Assembly: GCF_029892065.1 (NCBI RefSeq)
Contig: NZ_CP120373.1
Coordinates: forward strand, 2,363,001-2,427,000
Source: Sinorhizobium garamanticum
GTDB lineage: Bacteria > Pseudomonadota > Alphaproteobacteria > Rhizobiales > Rhizobiaceae
Direction: 5' to 3'
Length of the DNA: 64,000 nucleotides
A program made the position numbers and the translations under genes. The notes below the pieces were generated by a model, which saw only the letters and a program-made list of their open reading frames with translations, was not told the origin of the DNA and searched no databases. Below, piece by piece: positions 42,799-51,462 of the stretch. Each line of letters begins with the position of its first letter. The first letter of the stretch is position 1.

Positions 42799-43144
42799 TT
42801 CATCCTCCCAAGTGGTTGCGCCGTGCGCACGAACCTCCCGCACGCCTCCTCGGCCAACCGTGAAGTGCTGTCGCAAACCCGCCGCAACCAGTGCGGACTT
42901 TTTTCTCGACAGTCGAGAAAATAAATGTCAGAGTTTTAGCAAGCTGTCAACAAGGCTCGGTGCAGCGGCATGCGCCTTATCCGAGAAGCGCGAAAAGTCG
43001 CTGTAGCACTTTGAAATGCTGTATCTTTTTGTCCTTAGGCCGGCTGCGATCGAAGGAAATGTGCACGGCGCCTTGTCTTGCCGTTCAACAGATGCTTTGG
43101 AGGAGGCATGGGGCTGAAGGATCCGCCATCGACAGGGACGCGTA
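42799..43144. other. divergent xylF / ROK-regulator control region
   Basis: This 346-base gap separates xylF from the ROK gene. Apart from the palindrome at 42901-42921 I see no further coding frame. A CAGCG...CGCTG dyad with short spacing lies at about 42963-43004 and the stretch 42893-42940 is AT-rich, consistent with promoters. Both genes should be controlled from here. Confidence 0.6.
42901..42921. promoter_or_regulatory. 21-bp perfect palindrome, putative ROK/XylR operator
   Basis: TTTTCTCGAC, a central A, and GTCGAGAAAA form a perfect palindrome about 100 bases upstream of xylF and 224 bases upstream of the ROK regulator gene. ROK repressors bind AT-flanked palindromes of this size near sugar transporter promoters. 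Confidence 0.65.
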
Positions 43145-44353
43145 ATGCTGACGAAGTCCAGCACTGAGCTTGTACGTCAGCAGAACAGCACGCTTGTCCT
43201 TGCGGCGCTCCGCCGGAAAGGTTCCTTGTCCCACACGGAAATCGCGTCGGAGACCGATCTCGCCTCGGCTACCGTCTCCGCCATCACCGCGGAACTCGAA
43301 CGCGCCGGAATCATCGCCAGAAGCGAGCAGCATGTTCAGGGCGGCCGTGGCCGGCCGCGTGTGCTTTTCATGCCAAAGCGCGACTGCGGCCATGTGATCG
43401 TCGTGCGCATCTCGTCCGATATCGTGCAGTACTCGCTCGTCGATTACGGCGGCACGCTGCTCGACCGGTTCGAGGAGTCCAGAAATCACGACCTGAAAGG
43501 TACCGCCGCTTTCGGGCGGATATTCGCCGCCGCGCTTGAACGGTTGCTTCAGCGCTCCCGCATCACGAAGGAAGAGGTGCTCGCCATCTCGATCAGCAGC
43601 AAGGGCCTTGTTGCCGCTGATGCAGCGCGGCTGATCTGGTCGCCGGTTTTCGGCCGTGAGGAACTCGATTTCGAAGAGCTGCTGCGTCCGGACTGGCGGG
43701 CCAAGATCATGCTCAGCAACGAGACGCTGCTGGTTGCCCAGGCGCTTGCCGTCCGCCCCCAGAAGGGGAGAGAAGACTTCAAGGCGCTTGCAGCCATATC
43801 GCTCGGACACAGCATCGGTCTCGGCCTTGCGCGGAAAGGGCGTCTCGGAGACCTCGATGTTTCGGCGCCGAATTTCGGGCACATGCTGCACGCGAGTTCC
43901 GCCGGGCTTTGCCGGTGCGGCAGCCATGGCTGCATCGAGGCGGCCGCGGGTTTCTATGGAATCCTGCGCACGGCGTTCGAGGTGCCTTCCGACACGATCC
44001 CCGCGAAGTTCGTGCCGCTATCGGAGATGGACAAGATCGCGGCCAGCGCGCGCCAGGGGCACCGCATGGCCGGCTATGCATTCCGCCAGGCCGGCATCGC
44101 GCTCGGCAATGGCATTTCCCGCCTGCTCAGCCTCTACGAGCCGATGGCGATCTTCGTCACCGGGCCGGGGACACGTTACTTCGACCTCCTCCATAAAGGG
44201 ATGGAGGAGGGGCTTGCCCAGTCCCTGCAGGTGCGCCTGCAAGGACCGCCGGAGATCGCGGTGGCGGCCGACGAGCAACAGCTCGTTTTCGATGGCCATC
44301 TCAATCGCGCACTGAGCGCGATCGACGCCGACATTGCCGGCGGGCATGGTTAA
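43145..44353 (+). CDS. ROK-family transcriptional regulator of the xylose importer (XylR-like)
   Basis: A 402-residue ROK repressor. N-terminal winged helix (GSLSHTEIASETDLASATVS then ELERAGIIAR) and a ROK domain with the zinc/structural motif GLCRCGSHGCIEA and an ATP-loop-like sequence around FVTGPGTRYF. ROK regulators of this arrangement respond to sugars; divergence from xylF makes D-xylose or a derivative the probable inducer. Confidence 0.9.
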   Translation: MLTKSSTELVRQQNSTLVLAALRRKGSLSHTEIASETDLASATVSAITAELERAGIIARSEQHVQGGRGRPRVLFMPKRDCGHVIVVRISSDIVQYSLVDYGGTLLDRFEESRNHDLKGTAAFGRIFAAALERLLQRSRITKEEVLAISISSKGLVAADAARLIWSPVFGREELDFEELLRPDWRAKIMLSNETLLVAQALAVRPQKGREDFKALAAISLGHSIGLGLARKGRLGDLDVSAPNFGHMLHASSAGLCRCGSHGCIEAAAGFYGILRTAFEVPSDTIPAKFVPLSEMDKIAASARQGHRMAGYAFRQAGIALGNGISRLLSLYEPMAIFVTGPGTRYFDLLHKGMEEGLAQSLQVRLQGPPEIAVAADEQQLVFDGHLNRALSAIDADIAGGHG

Positions 44354-44478
44354 GTTCAAACATACGGTCAGCAGTCCGCGCCGCTCGGTCGAAATTTTGG
44401 AGGCGAGTCTTCGCGCTTTTGCAATTTACGGTTATTTAGCGACTCATTGCAAAGCTGTCCCCTGACGCGGGGGCAGCC

Positions 44479-46830
44479 ATGTTTTCAGTGATTGCATGCA
44501 TACGCAATGATCATGACTGGCGACTGATCGCCGTTGCGGCGATCGTTTGTCTTGCCGGCAGCGTCGCCACGATGCTGCTCCTCATGCGCGCGCAGCGCAG
44601 CGCGGGCAGCCAGCGACGCCACTGGACCATCGCCTGCGCCTTTGCGTCCGGCGTCGGTATCTGGTCGACACACTTCATCGCGATGCTTGCCTACGATGGC
44701 GGCATACCGATCGCGTATGATATCCGAGGCACGACCCTCTCGGTGCTGGTGGCGATCTCGGCGTCCTGGATTGCATTTACCGTGGCCCTGGCCGGGACCT
44801 TCCGTTACGCCTTTGCCGTCGGCGGTTTGCTGCTCGGCCTCGGCATCGCAGCGATGCATTTTACCGGCATGCGCGCGGTGGAAACGCAAGGCCAGGTTAC
44901 GTTCGATTTTGCATCAACCGTGACCGCCGTCATCGTCGGCGCGCTGATCGCGGGCGTGGCGCTTCATATGTTCCGGACGCTGCGCGGCGTTCGCCGGCTG
45001 GTCGTGTCCACGGTCCTGCTCGTGTTTGCGATTTGCGCGATGCACTTCAAGTCGATGAGCGGTGTGAGCCTTGTGCCGGATCCGAGCGTTGCCGCCGCCG
45101 ATGCATTCGATCCCGCCTGGCTTGCCGGCGGTGTGATCGCCGCATCGACGACACTCATCCTCATGGCTTTCGGCGCGCTCTTTCTCGACCGCCACCTCAC
45201 CGATCTTCGCGGGCTCGTCAACGCGTCGCTCGAAGGCATGATGATCGTCCGCGGCGATGAAATCGTCGACGTGAATGAGCGTTTCGCCGACCTTTGCGGC
45301 CGGACCTCAACCGAACTGGCAAAGAGAAACCTCACGGAGTTGTTCGTGCAGGATCGAGAGCGGCCGGCGGAGCGTCGGGCGTTCGGCGGATCATGCGAAC
45401 TCGAATTGCTTCACGCGGACGGGAGGCGAATTCCCGTCGAATACGTGTGCCGCACGATCGAATACCGGGGCCGGGAGTGCGACGTGATTTTCGTGCGCGA
45501 TCTCAGTCAGCGCAAGGAGGCGGAACGCACGATCGAGCACCTTGCGCATCATGATGCGCTGACGGACCTTTCGAACCGCAGTTCGTTCGACCGCCGCATG
45601 GCGCAGGCGATCGCCGTGGCTCGCGCGAGGGACGAACCGCTCGCCGTCCTCTGTCTCGACCTCGACCGCTTCAAGGCCGTCAATGATATTTTCGGTCACT
45701 GCGAAGGTGATCGCATCTTGCGCAAGGTGTCCGACATCCTGCGTAAAGCATGCGGGGAAGGCGATACGATCGCGCGGCTCGGCGGCGACGAATTCGCGAT
45801 CATCCAGCCTTCCGCCGGGCAGCCCGAGGCAGCGCGGCAATTGTCGGAGCGCATTCTCAGGCTTTTCGCGGAGGAAATGGACACGAGCCGTGATCCGATG
45901 GCTGTCGGGGTCAGTATCGGGGTGGCGATCTATCCGGCCGACGGGATGACGGCGGACCGACTTTGCAACAACGCCGATACGGCGCTCTACCGGGCAAAGC
46001 GGAGCGGTAAGGGAGTTGCCTGCTTCTTCGACGCCGAGATGGATACAGCGGTGCGCACGCGCCGGCAGATGGAAAATGACCTTCGGCATGCGGTTGTCAG
46101 GCGCCAGCTTTTCCTCGAATACCAGCCGCTCGTCGACGTTCGTGACGACAGGGTCGTCGGCTACGAGGCACTGTTGCGCTGGCGGCACCCCGATCGCGGC
46201 CTCGTCAGTCCCGGTGTCTTCATTCCAATTGCCGAGGAAAGCGGCTCGATCATCCAGATCGGCGAGTGGGTGCTCGAGCAGGCGTGCCTTGAAGCGGTCC
46301 GGTGGAACGAGCCGCTGGCGATTTCAGTCAATATATCCCCGGTGCAGTTTCTGCTTCCCAACCTCTTTGACCAGATCGAAGGGATTCTGAGGCGCACCGG
46401 TCTCGAGCCGCGCCGGCTGGAGTTGGAGATCACCGAAGCAGCCCTGATACACAATAGAGACGACGTGCTGGCGACGCTCGTCCGGCTGCGGCTGCTCGGC
46501 GTGCGCATCGTCATGGACGATTTCGGGACGGGGCATTCCTCGCTCAGCAATCTCCAGACCTTCCCGTTCGACAAGCTGAAGATCGATTGCAGCTTCACGG
46601 CGGCTCTCGACAAGGATCCTGCGGCGCATGCCATTATCCGCGCGATCATCGCGCTTGGCCAAAGCCTCAATCTGCCGGTGGTGACCGAAGGCGTCGAAAC
46701 AGAGCGACAGAAGCAGATCATCGTCGACGAGGGATGCCGGCAGATTCAGGGCTTCCTCTCCGGCCGCCCGGGGCGCGCACCGAGTTCCAGCCACTCGGCG
46801 CAGGACCGGCCGAAAAGGATCGAGGCGTGA
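44479..46830 (+). CDS. MHYT-PAS-GGDEF-EAL cyclic-di-GMP enzyme
   Basis: A 783-residue membrane protein. Residues 1-240 are an MHYT sensor with repeated motifs WSTHFIAML, AAMHFTGM and AMHFKSM in seven transmembrane helices. A PAS domain (about 250-350) follows, then a GGDEF domain with an intact LGGDEFAI motif (cyclase) and a C-terminal EAL domain with YEALLRW and the LMLE-region acids in LELEITEAAL, DDFGTGHSS and VTEGVETERQ (phosphodiesterase). Both catalytic cores look intact. MHYT domains are proposed to sense O2, CO or NO through copper. Stands alone. Confidence 0.93.
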   Translation: MFSVIACIRNDHDWRLIAVAAIVCLAGSVATMLLLMRAQRSAGSQRRHWTIACAFASGVGIWSTHFIAMLAYDGGIPIAYDIRGTTLSVLVAISASWIAFTVALAGTFRYAFAVGGLLLGLGIAAMHFTGMRAVETQGQVTFDFASTVTAVIVGALIAGVALHMFRTLRGVRRLVVSTVLLVFAICAMHFKSMSGVSLVPDPSVAAADAFDPAWLAGGVIAASTTLILMAFGALFLDRHLTDLRGLVNASLEGMMIVRGDEIVDVNERFADLCGRTSTELAKRNLTELFVQDRERPAERRAFGGSCELELLHADGRRIPVEYVCRTIEYRGRECDVIFVRDLSQRKEAERTIEHLAHHDALTDLSNRSSFDRRMAQAIAVARARDEPLAVLCLDLDRFKAVNDIFGHCEGDRILRKVSDILRKACGEGDTIARLGGDEFAIIQPSAGQPEAARQLSERILRLFAEEMDTSRDPMAVGVSIGVAIYPADGMTADRLCNNADTALYRAKRSGKGVACFFDAEMDTAVRTRRQMENDLRHAVVRRQLFLEYQPLVDVRDDRVVGYEALLRWRHPDRGLVSPGVFIPIAEESGSIIQIGEWVLEQACLEAVRWNEPLAISVNISPVQFLLPNLFDQIEGILRRTGLEPRRLELEITEAALIHNRDDVLATLVRLRLLGVRIVMDDFGTGHSSLSNLQTFPFDKLKIDCSFTAALDKDPAAHAIIRAIIALGQSLNLPVVTEGVETERQKQIIVDEGCRQIQGFLSGRPGRAPSSSHSAQDRPKRIEA

Positions 46831-46854
46831 TTTTTACCGACTGAAAAAGATCAA

Positions 46855-46880
46855 GGCCGGGCACTAACAGTGGCCCGGCC
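46855..46880. terminator. bidirectional terminator between GGDEF-EAL gene and idhA
   Basis: GGCCGGGC (46855-46862) and GCCCGGCC (46873-46880) form an 8-bp GC stem between converging genes. The minus-strand side is followed by TTGATCTTTTTC, the plus side by CTGTCCGTTTTG. Confidence 0.6.
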
Positions 46881-46907
46881 CTGTCCGTTTTGTCGAAAAT
46901 GCTGGCG

Positions 46908-47900
46908 TCAGGCGACGCTGACCTGCCGCTTCTCGGCAACCGACTTCACGGCCGCGTCTGCCAGCGCCAGCGCTGCGAGGCCATCCTTGCCGGAGGGCGT
47001 GATTTCCGCGCCTTTTTCGATCGCGGCGATGAAGCTCTCGATCTCGTTTGCGTAAGCCTCGGTATAGCGCGTCATGAAGAAGTCGTGCAGCGGCGGACGG
47101 GTGTAGCCTTCGCCGGTGGCGATTTCGATCGATACGGGGCGCTGGTTTTCCGCCGAGACGACACCCTTCGATCCGTGAACCTCGATCCGCTGATCGTAGC
47201 CATAGGTGGCGCGGCGCGAATTCGAGATGATTGCCTGCTTGCCGGAGGCCGTCTGCAGGATGACCGAAACGCTGTCGTAGTCGCCGGCCTCGCCGATCGC
47301 CTTGTCGACGAGCACGGCGGCAGTGGCGGTCACGGTAACGGGCTCTTCCCCGAGCAGGAAGCGCGCCATGTCGAAGTCGTGGATCGTCATGTCGCGGAAG
47401 ATGCCGCCCGAGCGCTTGATGTAATCGACCGGCGGTGCACCCGGATCGCGCGACGTGATCGTCACCATCTCGACATCGCCGATGCGGCCGTCGTCGATCG
47501 CCTTGCGCACCGCCATGAAATGCGGATCGAAGCGGCGGTTGAAACCGACCATCAGCTTTGCCTTGGTGTCAGACACGACCTTGAGGCAGGCCCTTACGCG
47601 CTCGACATCGAGATCGATCGGCTTTTCGCAGAAGATCGCCTTGCCGGCGCGGGCGAAGCGCTCGATCAGGTCGGCGTGGGTGTCGGTCGGCGTGCAGATG
47701 ACGACGGCATCGATATCGGCAGCGCTTTCGATTTCTTCGATCGTGCGCACTTCGCAGCCATAGGCCTTGGCGATGGCGTCCGCCGCGGCCGGGAAGGCGT
47801 CGGCAACCGCGACGAGGACGGCCTCGGGATTGCCGCTGACGGCTTTCGCGTGAACCTTGCCGATGCGCCCGGCGCCCAGAAGACCAAATCTCACTGTCAT
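46908..47900 (-). CDS. idhA: myo-inositol 2-dehydrogenase
   Basis: A 330-residue GFO/IDH/MocA oxidoreductase. N-terminal Rossmann motif GLLGAGRIGKVHAKAV, EKPIDLD with the catalytic Lys of the E-K-P motif, and the family HDFDMARFLLGE with catalytic Asp/His. Length and sequence fit rhizobial IdhA (NAD-dependent oxidation of myo-inositol to scyllo-inosose, the first catabolic step). It stands alone here, as in other rhizobia where the iol operon is elsewhere. An IolR-type site is in its upstream region. Confidence 0.93.
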   Translation of the reverse strand: MTVRFGLLGAGRIGKVHAKAVSGNPEAVLVAVADAFPAAADAIAKAYGCEVRTIEEIESAADIDAVVICTPTDTHADLIERFARAGKAIFCEKPIDLDVERVRACLKVVSDTKAKLMVGFNRRFDPHFMAVRKAIDDGRIGDVEMVTITSRDPGAPPVDYIKRSGGIFRDMTIHDFDMARFLLGEEPVTVTATAAVLVDKAIGEAGDYDSVSVILQTASGKQAIISNSRRATYGYDQRIEVHGSKGVVSAENQRPVSIEIATGEGYTRPPLHDFFMTRYTEAYANEIESFIAAIEKGAEITPSGKDGLAALALADAAVKSVAEKRQVSVA

Positions 47901-48255
47901 GTTCGTCTCTCTCGAAATCCGGTCGCAACCGGAAGGGGGCGCGATGATTGACGCTCATCGCGCAAAAGCGTCGCGGACCACGTTGCCCGCGCATACGAAG
48001 GAACTGCCGGCAGTTATGTCCCCGCGCACCGCGGCGACGTGTGTCTCTCCCTTGCCTCCATTCCGACACCGTCTCTCCTTCGCGACAATTTCGCGAGAGG
48101 CCACCGACGGAATGAAAACGCTAGTTTGTTCTATTTCGGAATTTTTATTCCATCTATGCTGAAGGCGTCAAGCGTCTGTTTGTGGTGGCGCACTTGCAGA
48201 CGCAGCCAGTTTACCCCTAGAAGGAAGGCCGATTAACAACAGGCCGAGAGACAGG
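47901..48255. other. idhA upstream region
   Basis: 355 bases between idhA and a divergent small membrane-protein gene. The only clear element is the GGAA-N6-TTCC site at 48138-48151 in an AT-rich stretch (48110-48165). No coding frame convinces. Confidence 0.5.
48138..48151. promoter_or_regulatory. putative IolR binding site (GGAA-N6-TTCC)
   Basis: GGAATTTTTATTCC matches the GGAA-N6-TTCC motif published for IolR of Sinorhizobium meliloti, which represses inositol genes including idhA. It lies about 240 bases upstream of the idhA start. Confidence 0.55.
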
Positions 48256-48486
48256 ATGCTCAAATTCATCGATCCGGATCACCCTTTCTACAGACCGTTG
48301 TGGGTCCGCCTGTTGATCGTCGCTTTCTGCGCCGCCTGGACGGCGGTCGAGTTCAGCACCGGGCAGATCACTTGGGGCATGATCTTTCTGGCCGTGACCG
48401 CCTATGCAGGCTGTGCGCTGCTGATCTTTTTCAAGCCGAAGCAATCGGCCGATGACAAGACCGACGCGGGCGACGCCTCGAAGTGA
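48256..48486 (+). CDS. small two-helix membrane protein
   Basis: A 76-residue protein with two hydrophobic helices (about 17-34 and 40-60) and a polar Lys/Asp-rich tail (KPKQSADDKTDAGDASK). It has a conserved-looking start IDPDHPFYRPLWVR seen in small DUF3329-like membrane proteins of Rhizobiales. Function unknown. It runs convergent with the J-domain-like gene, only 3 bases apart. Confidence 0.7.
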   Translation: MLKFIDPDHPFYRPLWVRLLIVAFCAAWTAVEFSTGQITWGMIFLAVTAYAGCALLIFFKPKQSADDKTDAGDASK

Positions 48487-48489
48487 GGG

Positions 48490-48945
48490 TCATGTCGACC
48501 GGTTGTGGCGCGGCAGCCTTCGCGACGCTTCGTCTATGAGCATGTTGGCGAGCTTCATCCGGATGGTGGCGTTGGCCCTGAATTCGGCGGCTAACTTGTC
48601 CGGATGGTTGGCGGCGGCGAACCGCCGTCGTTTGGCAGCAAGCGTGACCGCGGTTTCCTGCTTCTCAAGCGCAAGCTCGGCCGCAATCTCGGCAAGACTG
48701 ATGCGCTTCAGATAATCGGGCATCACCGGCGGCTGCGTGCTCTCGGCCGGTGCAAGGTCGCGATAGGCTCGTTGCACCGCATCGAATGCAGTTATGGCCG
48801 GCGACGTATCGGCGATGAAGCCTTGCGGGAAACCGGCCATCTCATGCCGGAATGCCTGCCCGCCTGCGTCCTCGTTGGACGCCTCGTCCTCCTGCTCTGC
48901 CTTCAATCGTTCGAGCACTGACTGAAACACCGACATGCCGAACAT
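48490..48945 (-). CDS. J-domain-like protein of unknown function
   Basis: A 151-residue protein. Its C-terminal 60 residues contain ALEKQETAVTLAAKRRRFAA followed by NHPDKL and a second helix, matching helix II-HPD-helix III of a J domain, so it may stimulate an Hsp70. The N-terminal half (residues 1-85) is acidic and Gln/Glu-rich and not recognised. The ATG at 48945 (MFGMSVFQ) follows GAAGGC; the frame extends upstream without support. Confidence 0.7.
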   Translation of the reverse strand: MFGMSVFQSVLERLKAEQEDEASNEDAGGQAFRHEMAGFPQGFIADTSPAITAFDAVQRAYRDLAPAESTQPPVMPDYLKRISLAEIAAELALEKQETAVTLAAKRRRFAAANHPDKLAAEFRANATIRMKLANMLIDEASRRLPRHNRST

Positions 48946-49043
48946 GATTTTGCCTTCTCGTATTTGTTTTGGCACTGCTTTAGCGCGACCGACGAAGCAA
49001 GATTCTTCGGCCATCCTGGCCTGTGAGGGTTATGCGGACCTGA

Positions 49044-50057
49044 TCACGCTCTGCTTTGCTTCAGGATCAGGTCGTAGAGCAGCTTTGCGCTCGGCGGCAG
49101 GGCACGGCCTTCGGCGGTGATGAGGCCGTAGGGCTTGATGCGTATCGGGAATTGCGTCGGCAGTACGCGAATATCGCCGGCGGGCGTCCCGTTGCCGGCG
49201 ACAAGGTTTGCGACGTCGAGAGCGACTGGCGCAATTGCATTGGTGTTTCGAACGATCGACAGCGTCAGGATGATCGAGGACGTGTTGATAACGGTTGCCG
49301 GCAGCCGGACGCCGGCGGAGACGAAGCTGTCCTCGACCGCACGGCGCAACAGCGTGCCCGGCGGCTGAAACACCCAGTCGTAACCCGGCAGGTCCTCGGC
49401 ATTGACAAGTGGCTTGTCGAGTAGGGGATGGCCTTCGCGAACGATGAGGCAGACTTCCTCGAAACCGATCTCCACCATATTGAAGAGACGAGGGTTGAGA
49501 TCGTCGGGAATACGGCCGACGACGAAGTCGTGGCGCGCCGCCAGGAGTTCGCGCGTCAGCACATTGCTGTTGTCGATCTGCACGTTGATCTCGATGCCGG
49601 GATAGGCGGTCGAAACCTGGCGGATGGCCGGTACGGCGAGATTGAGGGCGGGGCCGGTCACCGAGCCCAGCGATACCGAACCGCCGCTGCCGGTCTTCAA
49701 TTCATTGATTTCGCGGGCGGCCTCTCGCAGTTCGAGAAAGATCGTGCGGGCACGTCGCGCAAGTGCTTCGCCGTAACGCGTCAATTCGACGCCGCGCGCC
49801 ACGCGTTCGCAGATCGGCGCCTTCATGATTGCTTCGATCTCGGCGAGCATCCGCGATGCAGCCGGTTGCGAAATGCCGAGCGAATCGGCGGCGGTGCTGA
49901 TGCGACGGTGATCCTCGATCGCCAGGATGAGTCTCAGGTGATTGATCTTCAGCCCCGACCGCAATATGCCGGTATCGAGGAGTTCGTCCGCCATGCCTGC
50001 GGCATTCGCCCTGCTGTCTACTGTCACGGCACCGGTCCTGTTTTCGGGAAGCTTCAA
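49044..50057 (-). CDS. gbpR: LysR-family regulator GbpR (sugar-responsive)
   Basis: A LysR-type regulator (337 residues from the TTG at 50057; a start at ATG 49994 would give 316). HTH: LRLILAIEDHRRISTAADSL then GISQPAASRMLAEIE. The effector domain follows. It is divergent from chvE, exactly as gbpR is from chvE in Agrobacterium, where GbpR activates chvE in response to sugars. The start is uncertain because neither codon has a strong ribosome site. Confidence 0.88.
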   Translation of the reverse strand: MKLPENRTGAVTVDSRANAAGMADELLDTGILRSGLKINHLRLILAIEDHRRISTAADSLGISQPAASRMLAEIEAIMKAPICERVARGVELTRYGEALARRARTIFLELREAAREINELKTGSGGSVSLGSVTGPALNLAVPAIRQVSTAYPGIEINVQIDNSNVLTRELLAARHDFVVGRIPDDLNPRLFNMVEIGFEEVCLIVREGHPLLDKPLVNAEDLPGYDWVFQPPGTLLRRAVEDSFVSAGVRLPATVINTSSIILTLSIVRNTNAIAPVALDVANLVAGNGTPAGDIRVLPTQFPIRIKPYGLITAEGRALPPSAKLLYDLILKQSRA

Positions 50058-50086
50058 TAATCACACTCTTTTTGCGTGGTATACCA

Positions 50087-50107
50087 GATTTGATATGCAT
50101 GCAAATC
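50087..50107. promoter_or_regulatory. putative GbpR site between gbpR and chvE
   Basis: GATTTG (50087-50092) and CAAATC (50102-50107) are perfect arms around ATATGCATG, fitting a LysR dyad. A TTGACA at 50118-50123 downstream could be the -35 of chvE but no good -10 follows at 17 bases. The site is on the gbpR side of the gap, as expected for a regulator controlling both genes. Confidence 0.45.
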
Positions 50108-50296
50108 GATATTGTATTTGACAGTTATGTCGATTGATTCCAGTTTCCCTTCCGATGCGTCAGTGCATGCGGGAGTATGTGGGGCCGGGAGGGCTTTCCT
50201 TCACCTTGAACCACCGCCGGAGACCAACTCTCCGGGCCGGTGGATCGCTGCGCATATGACGGGGCCTGCCGGCTTCAACACTCAGGGAGAGATCTG

Positions 50297-51364
50297 ATGA
50301 AATTGATTACTTCGCTTCTCGCAGCCGCGGCGTTCACCGTCGCGTCGTTTGCTGCACCGGTCTTCGCACAGGACAAGGGCACGGTTGGCATCTCCATGCC
50401 GACCAAGACGTCGACGCGCTGGATCTCCGATGGCGAAACCATGGAGAAGCTTTTCAAGGAAGCCGGCTACACGCCGGACCTGCAGTTCGCTGACGACGAC
50501 ATTCCGAACCAGCTCGCCCAGATCGAGAACATGGTGACCAAGGGCGCCAAGGTCCTCGTGATCGGCGCCATCGACGGCACGACACTCTCCGACATCCTGC
50601 AGAAAGCAGCCGACGCCGGCGTCAAGGTCATCGCTTACGACCGTCTGATCCGCGACTCGGGCAATGTCGATTATTACGCGACCTTCGACAACTTCCAGGT
50701 CGGCGTGCTGCAGGCGACATCGCTCGTTGAAGGCCTGAAGCTCGACAGCGCCACCGAGCCGAAGAACATCGAACTTTTTGGCGGCTCGCCGGACGACAAC
50801 AACGCCTTCTTCTTCTATGACGGCGCCATGTCGGTTCTTCAGCCGTTGATCGACAGCGGCAAGATTGTCGTGAAGTCCGGGCAGGTGGGCATGGATCAGG
50901 TCGGCACGCTGCGTTGGGATGGTGCCGTTGCTCAGGCTCGCATGGAAAACCTGCTGTCGTCCACCTACACCGATGCCAAGGTCGATGGCGTTCTCTCGCC
51001 CTATGACGGCCTCTCGATCGGCATCATTTCGGCTCTGAAGGGTGTCGGCTACGGCTCCGGCGACATGCCGATGCCGATCGTCACCGGTCAGGATGCGGAG
51101 TTGCCGTCGGTCAAGTCGATCCTTGCCGACGAACAGCATTCGACCGTCTTCAAGGACACCCGCGAACTCGCCAAGGTCACGGTCAACATGGTCAACGCGA
51201 TCATGGATGGCAAAGAGCCGGAAGTGAACGACACCAAGACCTATGAAAACGGCGTCAAGGTTGTTCCGTCCTACCTCTTGAAGCCGGTTTCGGTTGACAA
51301 GTCCAACGCCAAGGAAGTCCTTGTCGGCTCCGGCTATTACACGGAAGACCAGATCAACAACTGA
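50297..51364 (+). CDS. chvE: multiple-sugar-binding periplasmic protein ChvE
   Basis: A 355-residue class I sugar-binding protein with a signal peptide ([19 protein letters not shown], cleavage before QDK). [20 protein letters not shown] is typical of ChvE-type proteins and differs from XylF. In Agrobacterium, ChvE binds galactose, arabinose and others and also assists VirA sensing. GGGAGAG is the ribosome site. It heads the chvE-gguABC unit and is followed by a stem-loop before gguA. Confidence 0.93.
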   Translation: MKLITSLLAAAAFTVASFAAPVFAQDKGTVGISMPTKTSTRWISDGETMEKLFKEAGYTPDLQFADDDIPNQLAQIENMVTKGAKVLVIGAIDGTTLSDILQKAADAGVKVIAYDRLIRDSGNVDYYATFDNFQVGVLQATSLVEGLKLDSATEPKNIELFGGSPDDNNAFFFYDGAMSVLQPLIDSGKIVVKSGQVGMDQVGTLRWDGAVAQARMENLLSSTYTDAKVDGVLSPYDGLSIGIISALKGVGYGSGDMPMPIVTGQDAELPSVKSILADEQHSTVFKDTRELAKVTVNMVNAIMDGKEPEVNDTKTYENGVKVVPSYLLKPVSVDKSNAKEVLVGSGYYTEDQINN

Positions 51365-51380
51365 TCCCGTCGAACATGGA

Positions 51381-51408
51381 GGGTCCGCGATCCATTGCGG
51401 ACCCTTTT
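51381..51408 (+). promoter_or_regulatory. stem-loop between chvE and gguA
   Basis: GGGTCCGC (51381-51388) and GCGGACCC (51397-51404), loop GATCCATT, followed by TTTT (51405-51408). It resembles a partial terminator or 3'-end stabiliser that raises binding-protein mRNA over the membrane components. Confidence 0.7.
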
Positions 51409-51462
51409 ATCTGGGTGAGGGAGTCTGTAGTCTCTCGCAGATTGCCGCTGGAATGACTGAAC

